From Nocardia albiluteola (GTDB taxonomy: Bacteria > Actinomycetota > Actinomycetes > Mycobacteriales > Mycobacteriaceae): a stretch of 64,000 nucleotides of DNA. The notes beneath the pieces are model-generated. The model did no database searches and was not told the DNA's origin. It was given only the letters and a program-made list of their open reading frames with translations. Positions 57,898-64,000 of this stretch are shown piece by piece. The stretch covers positions 310,001-374,000 of the forward strand of contig NZ_JAHKNI010000007.1 of the NCBI RefSeq assembly GCF_018860155.1. Direction: 5' to 3'. Within the stretch, counting starts at the first letter, position 1; each line of letters opens with the position of its first letter. Both the position numbers and the translations under genes were made by a program.

Positions 57898-58749
57898 CTA
57901 CGCGAGGTCGGCGCGCCGATGGCGGGAGATGTTGGCCTCCAGCAAGGCAGTCGACGAGGCCACACCCACACCGCTCGCGCCGATCTCGGGCAAGCGTCCG
58001 TCCTCGGAACGCAGTTTCAGCAGCGCCTCGGTCATCGCCGCGTGCGCCGCGAACAGGCACGCCGTGGAGTAGATCGCCGCACCGACTCCGAGAGCCTCGA
58101 GTTCGGTCAACGACAGCCGCGGCGAGAGCCCGCCGGCGATCTGGTTGAACACCAGCGGTTTTGCGCCGATCACACCGCGGACCTGCCGGATCCTCTCCAC
58201 ACTGCGCACACCGTCGACCAACACGGCATCGGCGTCGGTTGCGGCCAAAGCCTCCGCACGACGCAGGATCTCGTCCTCGTCGGTGGCGTCGGTCCGCGCG
58301 ACCACCACCAGATCGGTGCGCGTATGCAGCACCAGGTTCAGCTTCTCCAGATACTGCTCGAGCGGCAGGATCTGTTTACCCGCCACATGACCACACCGGC
58401 GCGGACGCTGCTGGTCCTCCAGAATCGCCCCCGAGGCGCCCAGCATCTCCAATTGCTCGACCACATGGCAGGCGACCTCCACGTCGGCGTACCCGTCATC
58501 GATGTCGACCAGCAAATGCCGGTCCGGAAACGCCAGACGCAACCGCTGCACGAACCCGACCATGTCAGGCCAGGCGATGAACCCGATGTCGGGTAGCCCA
58601 TAGTGGGATGCAGCGAACCCGAAACCGGACACGAACATCCCATCGAAATACTGCGCGGCGATCGATGCCGAATACATGTCGAAAATACCGATCAACGGTG
58701 TCACCGCCGAACGGCCGATCTCCTCACGCAACGCAGTGCCGTACTGCAT
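57898..58749 (-). CDS. Isocitrate lyase/PEP mutase family protein (methylisocitrate-lyase-like)
   Basis: 283 aa TIM barrel. Metal-binding acidic cluster in LLVDIDDGYAD, the flexible-loop signature EDQQRPRRCGHVAGKQI (CGH as in isocitrate/methylisocitrate lyases rather than the NS/SN loop of PEP mutases), VVARTDA and the substrate segment KPLVFNQIAGG. It likely splits or decarboxylates a 2-oxo or tricarboxylic acid. ATG 58749. No prp or phosphonate gene is adjacent, so the substrate is open. Confidence 0.82.
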   Translation of the reverse strand: MQYGTALREEIGRSAVTPLIGIFDMYSASIAAQYFDGMFVSGFGFAASHYGLPDIGFIAWPDMVGFVQRLRLAFPDRHLLVDIDDGYADVEVACHVVEQLEMLGASGAILEDQQRPRRCGHVAGKQILPLEQYLEKLNLVLHTRTDLVVVARTDATDEDEILRRAEALAATDADAVLVDGVRSVERIRQVRGVIGAKPLVFNQIAGGLSPRLSLTELEALGVGAAIYSTACLFAAHAAMTEALLKLRSEDGRLPEIGASGVGVASSTALLEANISRHRRADLA

Positions 58750-59229
58750 GATCTTCTGCCTTCCGCCTGTGCAGGGCGCTCGGCCGGTGAGACCGGCCGA
58801 CCGTCACGATGGCTGAATCCGGTGGAACAGCTCGACCTCCGCTCACCCCCGAGATGGTGATGCAGCACGGACCTGGCGACGCCAGGCCTTGCGCTGGCGG
58901 GAACCGATATCTACAGACTGCTCCTTCGCCGCTGAGAACGCACCCGACATACTTTGCGGAGGTCGGCCCTGAGCCTCGCCGGTCTACCGCCTCGTCGATG
59001 ATGGCCGGCAACGTCAGGAATCTGATCGCCAGAACAGCGGGCCCACGCTGCCTCCAACAGCAGGGCGGTCGCCACCATGACGACCCGCGGAGCCGACCAG
59101 CCGGCGCGCATGCTCGTTCCAGCAGGGGCACTGAGCACCGACCGGATGTCCGGCGTTTCCGTCACGGTGCGGTGGAACTCGCCTGGGTCGGGCCGTCGGC
59201 ACAATGAACTCGCCCTCGATCACGCGGAA
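58750..59229. other. Intergenic region, no supported gene
   Basis: Holds the upstream region of the lyase gene. Several overlapping open frames exist on both strands but none shows a family motif, a ribosome binding site and codon bias together. I see no repeat or terminator. Confidence 0.4.
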
Positions 59230-59427
59230 GGAGCCCCGGCTATCTGCACTGCCGAAAGTCCGCCGGAATTCGTCGCGGCAGCCGAACTCGACGCCGCCCG
59301 AGCCTATCTCGGCCTCGGCGATCTAGAGGCCGCCAGCGCACGCATCAACCGAGTGCGCACCGCCCGCGAGCTCCCCGACCGGATTAACCTCTTCACCACC
59401 TACACCGCAGAAAGCAGCAAGGAGTGA
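59230..59427 (+). pseudogene. C-terminal remnant of a helical-repeat protein
   Basis: The frame ending at 59427 reads EFVAAAELDAARAYLGLGDLEAASARINRVRTARELPDRI, which looks like the last TPR-type helix pair of an XRE- or SARP-associated regulator. No N-terminal part is present upstream. Its stop overlaps a possible GTG of the LOG gene, so it may once have been cotranscribed with it. Confidence 0.4.
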
Positions 59428-59429
59428 CA

Positions 59430-59915
59430 GTGCCCCCGATCCAGGTCGCCGTCTGCGGTCCCCGCAACTGCACCGACACCGACGCGGCCAACGCGCGTGC
59501 CGTGGGCCGACTCCTCGCCGAAGCCGGCGCCACAGTGCTCTGCGGCGGAGGGCGCGGCGTCATGGCCGCCGTTGCCGAAGGAGCCTCAGTCGCGGGCGGA
59601 CTCGTCATCGGCATTCGGCCCGACACCGACCCCGACGCAATCTGCGACGGCCTATCTGCGGTCCTCTATACCAATATGGGCGAAGCGCGGAACGCCATCT
59701 TGATCTGGTCCGCCGACGCTGTCATCGTGATCGGTGGATCTTGGGGCACTCTCTCCGAACTGGCGCTGGCCAACCGTCGCGGAGGCGTATCCGTCGTATC
59801 CCTCGGCGGGTGGCAGGTCCGAGACGCTGACGGATCTCCAGTCGAATCAGCCTCCACCGCAACAAGTCCTGAAGACGCAGTCTATCGAGCACTACGGACC
59901 AGTCCGACAGCTTGA
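59430..59915 (+). CDS. LOG-family (TIGR00725-type) nucleotide-binding protein
   Basis: 161 aa Rossmann-like protein. VAVCGPRNCTDTDAANARAVGRLLAEAGATVLCGGGRGVMAAVAEGA carries the LOG/YgdH signature GGGxGxM, and NMGEARNAILIWSADAVIVIGGSWGTLSELALA completes the nucleotide site. Related LOG enzymes are cytokinin-type phosphoribohydrolases, but the PGGxGT motif is changed to GGSWGT here. GTG 59430 has AAGGAG 5 bases upstream; GTG 59424 is an alternative start. Function unknown. Confidence 0.8.
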   Translation: MPPIQVAVCGPRNCTDTDAANARAVGRLLAEAGATVLCGGGRGVMAAVAEGASVAGGLVIGIRPDTDPDAICDGLSAVLYTNMGEARNAILIWSADAVIVIGGSWGTLSELALANRRGGVSVVSLGGWQVRDADGSPVESASTATSPEDAVYRALRTSPTA

Positions 59916-60161
59916 AATAGCGTATCGCCAGAAAATCATTGCCCGCTCGCCGAGAATGCCAGCCGGGCGCTGCACGCCGCCCGTCAGGCGCTCGCGCTCG
60001 GCGAGATCGGAACGCTGGGACAACAACTCGAACAGCTCCGCGCCGAGACCGAAGAAGCCCACTGTTCCGACGATGAGCGGCGACGGCTGCTCGAGATGTG
60101 CCAGGCTGGGCTACGACGAGTTGCCTGGGCCGCGGGCCGGCACACGACAACTCCGCACTGA
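59916..60161 (+). pseudogene. Helical-protein fragment without a start codon
   Basis: An open frame of 81 codons reads LAENASRALHAARQALALGEIGTLGQQLEQLRAETEEAH and RRRLLEMCQAGLRRVAWAAG before the stop at 60159. The composition is clearly protein-like and helical. There is no ATG, GTG or TTG in frame before the helical part, so it is either a remnant or starts at a rare codon coupled to the LOG stop. Confidence 0.4.
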
Positions 60162-60473
60162 ACAGCAGAACCGGACGCCCGCGACCCTCGTCACCAGGTA
60201 GGTCAGGACGAACCGACGGGCGGTTCATCGGATCCCCCGAGCGGATCACCTCGACAGAGCCATTGTTCACACATCCCCCGGGGAGGAGGGTGGGTATGTC
60301 CGGGTGGCGCCACCGGGGCTCCACCGCGACTTGACTGCCCAGCCGAGCAGCTCATGGTGCGTGGGCAGACACGTATCGCGGCCATAGCCATACGTGCAGG
60401 GCGTTGTGGGTGGCCAAGTCGGACGAATTCCGTGCGCGAACAAGTTGCCAGGCCAAACGAAAGGAGGACATTC
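60162..60473. other. Upstream region of the HD/thiocyanate-hydrolase-like genes
   Basis: No gene is visible. The region should hold the promoter of the HD-domain gene, whose AAAGGAGG ribosome binding site ends at about 60467. I looked for a B12-box or other riboswitch that would fit a cobalt enzyme and found none. A GC-rich possible hairpin lies near 60303-60330. Confidence 0.35.
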
Positions 60474-61112
60474 GTGACCGAGCACATTGCAGGTATTCCA
60501 ATTCCTGATAGCCGGCTGACTGCCGAAGCGACCGAATTGGTGCGCGACTGCTCGCCGCCACTGCTGTTCCATCATTCGCGCCGCGTCTACCTTTTCGGGA
60601 TGCTTCAAGGACGCCGGCGCGGTTTGGAGCCCGATCAGGAGTTGCTCTACGTCGGCGCGATGTTCCACGACCTGGGCCTGACCGATGCCTACCGCACCAC
60701 GAGGCAACGGTTCGAGGTCGACGGCGCCGACGAGGCGCGACGCTTTCTCGGCGCACACAGCCTCGACGACGACAGCCTGCGGCGGGTGTGGACCGCTATC
60801 GCGCTGCACACCACCCCCGGTATTCCTGAGCATATGGAGCCCGAGGTCGCGCTGGTCACGGCGGGCGTGGAGACCGACGTTCTGGGAATCGGCTATCACG
60901 ATCTGGATCCAGCCGATATCCGGGCCGTGGTCGCCGCCCATCCTCGCCCAGACTTCAAGCGTCAGATTCTCGCGGCTTTCACCCATGGCTTCGCCGATCG
61001 CCCGGAGACCACATTCGGGACGATGAACGCCGATGTTCTCGCCCATTTCGTGCCCGGGTTCACCCGAACCGACATGGTCGAGGTCATCGAGGACAACCCC
61101 TGGCCCAACTAG
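60474..61112 (+). CDS. HD-domain protein, cyanamide-hydratase-like
   Basis: 212 aa, GTG start with AAAGGAGG 6 bases upstream. The HD phosphohydrolase metal motif is spread over FHHSRRVYLFG (first His), GAMFHDLGLT (HD) and the downstream IALHTTPG. The HSxRVYLFG/FHDLG combination resembles the cyanamide hydratase (Cah/Ddi2) subgroup, which hydrates cyanamide to urea with zinc. It lies 307 bases upstream of the thiocyanate-hydrolase-like genes in the same direction. An ordinary HD phosphohydrolase role is the alternative. Confidence 0.75.
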   Translation: MTEHIAGIPIPDSRLTAEATELVRDCSPPLLFHHSRRVYLFGMLQGRRRGLEPDQELLYVGAMFHDLGLTDAYRTTRQRFEVDGADEARRFLGAHSLDDDSLRRVWTAIALHTTPGIPEHMEPEVALVTAGVETDVLGIGYHDLDPADIRAVVAAHPRPDFKRQILAAFTHGFADRPETTFGTMNADVLAHFVPGFTRTDMVEVIEDNPWPN

Positions 61113-61419
61113 GGACTGACGCCTCGGCGGCTAGGGCCCGATCGAGTGCGTTGGTGATAGCCGCTCGGTTCGTATAGAGCTACCGTTGGGAGAGTAATTG
61201 GCGCTCAGCCCGCAGGTCCGAAGAAACAACACGATCCTCGAGGTTCGCACTCAGGGGGCGTACGAGTTTCCCGGCCTGAGGGGGACGGATGTGAACTATC
61301 CCGGTGACGTCGGTACTCGTCCGCGGGCCGCGGGAACAGGATCGAGGCGTCCATCCGGAACAGGCGTTGACACGCAAAGCGGCTACCTGTCGAGATCGCT
61401 CACGGAAGGGAATCCCGTC
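61113..61419. other. Region between the HD gene and the hydrolase operon
   Basis: The hydrolase frame stays open back to 61198 but the 74 extra codons are not family-like, and ATG 61420 with GGAAGGG upstream is the clear start. The stretch probably holds a promoter or leader. I see no terminator or riboswitch. Confidence 0.4.
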
Positions 61420-62262
61420 ATGACGATTACCGCGCGCGAGCGGGCCGACCGGCTCGACCTCCTCGGTCGGTTGCGGTCCGCCTTTCAGGACCTGCCGGAT
61501 GCTCCGTACGAGCTGTCGAACGATCGCATCGAGGCATATCTGAAGACCTCGCACGACGTCGGCGGGATGCGCGATGCGCCGATCGAATTCCTCGAGAAGG
61601 AAGGCGAGCACTGGGAGCACAGCACGTATGTGATGGCCGAGGTGCTCGGGTGGCGTGGCATCTGGCTCTCGGAGGAGCGCAGGCGCCTGCACAACGTCGA
61701 CCTGGGCAACACGATGTACTTGGGGCTGCCCTATTACGGCCGATGGTTGCTGGGTGTCGCGCGGGTGTTGATCGATAAGCACCTGGTCTCGTTGACCGAA
61801 CTCACCGCCAGGTACAACGAGGTGAAGGCCCGTGTCGCCGATCTGGCGCCGCACGAGTTGCTGGAGCCGAAGCCGCGAACCATCGCCGACGGCAAGGACA
61901 TTCCCCGCAACAAGCACCACGTGCACGCGGTCGGCAAGGGCGATCCACAGGTGTACGCCGGTCAAGCGCCTCCGGCCGAATTCGCGGTCGGTGACGCGGT
62001 GCGGGTCCGTGACGGGCAGGCACTGTTCTACACCCGTACCCAAGAGTTCGTTCGCGGCGCCGTCGGCGAGATCGTGACGCTCGCCTACGAGGCTCCGGCC
62101 GCCGAGGACGAGGCGTTCGACTACGAGGCCCTCGGTTCACCCCGGCCTGAATGGTTCTACATCGTCCGCTTCAAGATGACCGAGCTCTGGCCGGACTACA
62201 CGGGCGAGCCGACCGACACGCTGCAGACCGAATTGCCCGAGCGCTGGATCCAGGCTGTGTGA
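61420..62262 (+). CDS. Thiocyanate-hydrolase-like fused beta+alpha subunit (nitrile hydratase beta family)
   Basis: 280 aa. Residues 1-140 match the thiocyanate hydrolase beta subunit (HDVGGMRDAPIEFLEKEGEHWE, LGWRGIWLSEERRRLHNVDLGNTMYLGLPYYGRWLL) and residues 180-280 the alpha subunit (FAVGDAVRVRDGQALFYTRTQEFVRGAVGEIV, EWFYIVRFKMTELWPDYTGE). In Thiobacillus thioparus these are two proteins, ScnB and ScnA, each corresponding to half of nitrile hydratase beta. Here a linker at about 140-180 joins them. With the gamma subunit it would form a cobalt enzyme turning thiocyanate into carbonyl sulfide and ammonia, or hydrating a nitrile. Confidence 0.85.
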   Translation: MTITARERADRLDLLGRLRSAFQDLPDAPYELSNDRIEAYLKTSHDVGGMRDAPIEFLEKEGEHWEHSTYVMAEVLGWRGIWLSEERRRLHNVDLGNTMYLGLPYYGRWLLGVARVLIDKHLVSLTELTARYNEVKARVADLAPHELLEPKPRTIADGKDIPRNKHHVHAVGKGDPQVYAGQAPPAEFAVGDAVRVRDGQALFYTRTQEFVRGAVGEIVTLAYEAPAAEDEAFDYEALGSPRPEWFYIVRFKMTELWPDYTGEPTDTLQTELPERWIQAV

Positions 62263-62301
62263 GAGGCGAAACTCCAACTCCCGGAAAGGCTTTCGACCAC
62301 C

Positions 62302-63009
62302 ATGTCAACCACTGGGCACCAGCACGAGCATCGTCCGCCCGCGCCGATGGTCGAGGAGGTGTCCGACTTCGAGGTCCTGGAGGTTGCAGTGCGCGAACTC
62401 TGCCTCGAGAAGGGCATCTTCACCGCCGAGGATCACCGTGCGTTCACCGAGTTCGCCGAGCGCATCGGCCCGCTGCCCGCAGCGGCGCTCGTCGCCAAGT
62501 GCTGGCTCGACGAGGAGTTCAAACGCACCGCCCTGGCCGAGCCGATCGAGGCGTGCAAGGCCGTCGGAGTCGACTGGCTGGAACCCACAGGCTTCGGCAC
62601 GCCCAGCGACTTCACCGCACTGCACATCCTCGAGGACACCCCGACGCTGCATCACGTCATCGTCTGCACGCTCTGCTCCTGTTACCCGCGGCCGCTGCTG
62701 GGCAACTCACCCGAGTGGTACCGCACGCCCAACTATCGTCGCCGGGTTGTCCGGTACCCGCGCGATGTCCTCGCCGAGTTCGGCACCTACCTGCCCGCCG
62801 ACGTCGAGATCCGCATCGAGGACTCCAACCAGAAGCATCGGTTCATGGTGCTGCCGATGCGTCCCGACGGCACCGAGAACTGGTCCGAGGACGAGCTGGC
62901 CCGGATCGTCACGCGCGACTGCCTCATCGGCGTCGCCCTGCCCAAGCCTGGCGTGAGCGCGAACGTCACGGCCGACCGGATCCGCGAGGCGCATCGAGGA
63001 GGGAACTGA
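62302..63009 (+). CDS. scnC: Cobalt-binding gamma subunit of thiocyanate-hydrolase-like enzyme
   Basis: 235 aa nitrile hydratase alpha-family subunit. The metal motif CTLCSC (Cys122, Cys125, Cys127) with Thr marks the cobalt type; the Cys are normally oxidised to sulfinate and sulfenate. The start (His-rich, then APMVEEVSDFEVLEVAVRELC), GNSPEWYRTPNYRRRVVRYPRDVL and TRDCLIGVALPKPGVS resemble ScnC of thiocyanate hydrolase more than common nitrile hydratase alpha, from memory of those sequences. It lies 39 bases after the fused subunit and 1 base before the activator gene. Toyocamycin-type nitrile hydratase is the main alternative. Confidence 0.87.
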   Translation: MSTTGHQHEHRPPAPMVEEVSDFEVLEVAVRELCLEKGIFTAEDHRAFTEFAERIGPLPAAALVAKCWLDEEFKRTALAEPIEACKAVGVDWLEPTGFGTPSDFTALHILEDTPTLHHVIVCTLCSCYPRPLLGNSPEWYRTPNYRRRVVRYPRDVLAEFGTYLPADVEIRIEDSNQKHRFMVLPMRPDGTENWSEDELARIVTRDCLIGVALPKPGVSANVTADRIREAHRGGN

Positions 63010-63010
63010 C

Positions 63011-63421
63011 ATGGCAGGGACGGACGAGCGGCACCGGTCCGCTGTGGTCGCGAAAGTCGACCCATCGCTATTGACTACTCACGTCCCAGTGCTCGATGAC
63101 GTCGCCTCTCGCCACGAGCAGCTGTGGCCGGCGCTGAGCCGGAAGTGGTCGGTCGACAATCCCGTACCACCGTGGAAGAGCAGTCTCGACGGGATGTGCG
63201 ACGCACTCGACGACGCTTCCCTGGTGCAGCCGGGAACGGTCCTGTCGTTCCGGGAGCGCCGCAACGAAGAGGACGCCCTGTCCCAGGAGCGGTACGTGGG
63301 CCTGCCGTTCCCCGAGAGTCAATTGCTCGCGCTGGCCCATTCGCTGGTCTGGCGCGGTGTCATCGACCAGGAGGCGCTGCGCGATCGCATGGCGACCGTG
63401 CGGCAACGCCTCGAAACCTGA
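63011..63421 (+). CDS. Nitrile hydratase/thiocyanate hydrolase accessory (activator) protein
   Basis: 136 aa. Related to the N-terminal part of nitrile hydratase beta (HVPVLDDVASRHEQLWPALSRKWS, SFRERRNEEDALSQERYVGLPFPESQLLALAHSLVWRGVIDQEALRDRM), as are the P15K/NhlE-type activators that help load cobalt and oxidise the Cys ligands. The ATG lies 1 base after the gamma-subunit stop, so the three genes form one unit. Confidence 0.83.
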   Translation: MAGTDERHRSAVVAKVDPSLLTTHVPVLDDVASRHEQLWPALSRKWSVDNPVPPWKSSLDGMCDALDDASLVQPGTVLSFRERRNEEDALSQERYVGLPFPESQLLALAHSLVWRGVIDQEALRDRMATVRQRLET

Positions 63422-63674
63422 CATCGCCCCCCCCAAGACCAACCCTGGCCCGGAAGCGAGATCTCCTGCCGTACATGACGGTAGCTTCGGTCGACAGCGC
63501 CCGGGCGAAGGAATTCGTGATGTGCCGTTCGATCTCCATACGCATCCGATGGCTGGGGCCGCATCACTCGAGTGACAACCGGGCACGGTGTATCGGGAAC
63601 GACGACTTGCGTCAGCTGTCGCTGCCGAGTTCCGTTTTCCCACAGTGAGTTCCGCCCGCCGTAGTACATGCCGG

Positions 63675-64000
63675 TCAGGTGTCGCGGGGAGGGAACCGTC
63701 GGAATGCGAGGCCTGCCGCTGCTGCACCGGCGAGTTGGGCGGGGATGTAGAGCAGTGTGGCGGGCGTGAACAGGTTCATCGTGATCGCGCCGAGGACGAC
63801 GGCCGGATTGAAGGCGGCACCGAATACCCCGCCGACGATGACCCCTCCCGCCGCGACTGTGGATCCGATCGCCAAGGCTGGCATCGGGTTGGGAAACCGT
63901 GGCCCACCGGCGGCGACATTGAGCACCACGAACGCCAACGCGAAGGTGAACGCGAGTTCTATCGCAAGCGAGCCGACCAGTATCCGGCGGCTGGGGTCGA
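63675..64000 (-). CDS. MIP-family channel (aquaporin-like), C-terminal part
   Basis: The gene runs off the window; 108 codons are visible. SRRILVGSLAIELAFTFALAF, PALAIGSTVAAGGVIVGGVFGAAFNPAVVLGA (second NPA motif) and a final helix AQLAGAAAAGLAFRRF give the last three helices of an aquaporin/glyceroporin. Convergent with the thiocyanate-hydrolase-like operon. It might pass water, glycerol or ammonia; selectivity residues in the first half lie outside the window. Confidence 0.78.
   Translation of the reverse strand, partial: DPSRRILVGSLAIELAFTFALAFVVLNVAAGGPRFPNPMPALAIGSTVAAGGVIVGGVFGAAFNPAVVLGAITMNLFTPATLLYIPAQLAGAAAAGLAFRRFPPRDT

Noticed and set aside
60162..61419. Possible cobalamin or cobalt riboswitch ahead of the cobalt enzyme
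   Set aside because: No B12-box-like element or convincing conserved fold could be seen in either gap.
61420..63009. Plain label of cobalt nitrile hydratase for the two subunits
   Set aside because: Sequence features of both halves of the first subunit and of the gamma subunit fit thiocyanate hydrolase better. Nitrile hydratase activity remains possible and is stated as the alternative.
1..64000. CRISPR arrays, rRNA and complete tRNA genes, replication or partition genes, prophage structural genes
   Set aside because: Looked for by eye and not found; the only mobile-element trace is the dead IS3 remnant at 9143-9486.

Overview
This window looks like a piece of a high-GC actinobacterial chromosome, most likely Nocardia or a close relative. 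The evidence is strong G/C bias at third codon positions, several F420-type luciferase-like oxidoreductases, a DDN-type deazaflavin oxidoreductase, a DUF3558-like lipoprotein, a pair of secreted glycine-zipper proteins, and many GTG starts. The genus is an inference; no rRNA or tRNA gene is present to settle it.

Layout. (1) 0-12.9 kb: an MmgE/PrpD protein; a small oxidoreductase operon (carboxymuconolactone decarboxylase-like, Zn alcohol dehydrogenase, DUF2255, truncated cupin) beside an XRE regulator with two near-identical operator blocks; a run of broken genes (alcohol dehydrogenase joined to TPR, a WXG-like remnant, an IS3 remnant) around an asparagine permease; an alpha/beta hydrolase; a divergent DoxX/HxlR pair. 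(2) 12.9-26.9 kb: an LLM oxidoreductase and a PadR regulator, then a sulfated-glycoside locus: GH3 glycosidase, three sulfatases with the CxPxR modification motif, a formylglycine-generating enzyme, an MFS importer and a secreted esterase. It is organised around one divergent promoter carrying two direct-repeat operators 60 bp apart and closed by a strong terminator. (3) 27-30.3 kb: tandem secreted glycine-zipper proteins, an LLM oxidoreductase and a TetR regulator. (4) 30.3-40.6 kb: a reductive pyrimidine (or hydantoin) catabolic operon: N-carbamoyl-beta-alanine amidohydrolase, dihydropyrimidinase, LLM oxidoreductase, beta-alanine-type aminotransferase, malonate-semialdehyde dehydrogenase, NCS1 permease and IclR regulator, divergent from a MocR regulator. 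No classical dihydropyrimidine dehydrogenase is present. (5) 40.6-48.9 kb: a haloperoxidase-type hydrolase divergent from a TetR gene with two palindromic operators; a MerR-HEAT regulator and HEAT protein behind a textbook MerR promoter; secreted hydrolase; cyclase; small oxidoreductases. (6) 48.9-57.8 kb: a large LuxR/ATPase regulator, a DUF3558-like lipoprotein, two tiny related secreted two-cysteine peptides, a NarL-type two-component system whose kinase carries a second, histidine-less DHp-like segment, and small ORFs. (7) 57.9-64 kb: a methylisocitrate-lyase-like enzyme, a LOG-family protein, and a cobalt thiocyanate-hydrolase-like operon (HD-domain cyanamide-hydratase-like protein, fused beta+alpha subunit, gamma subunit, activator), then a partial aquaporin-family gene.

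Three parts stand out as working systems. The sulfatase locus has no signal peptides on its sulfatases, glycosidase or formylglycine enzyme but does have an importer, which suggests intact sulfated glycosides are taken up and then desulfated and hydrolysed in the cytoplasm. The pyrimidine operon has every step from ring opening to the CoA thioester, with a flavin/F420 LLM enzyme placed where the ring-reducing or another accessory step might be. The thiocyanate-hydrolase-like operon has two subunits fused and a neighbouring HD enzyme of a family that hydrates another cyano compound. Between these systems the window holds many single-fragment gene remnants, which marks a region of repeated recombination and decay.
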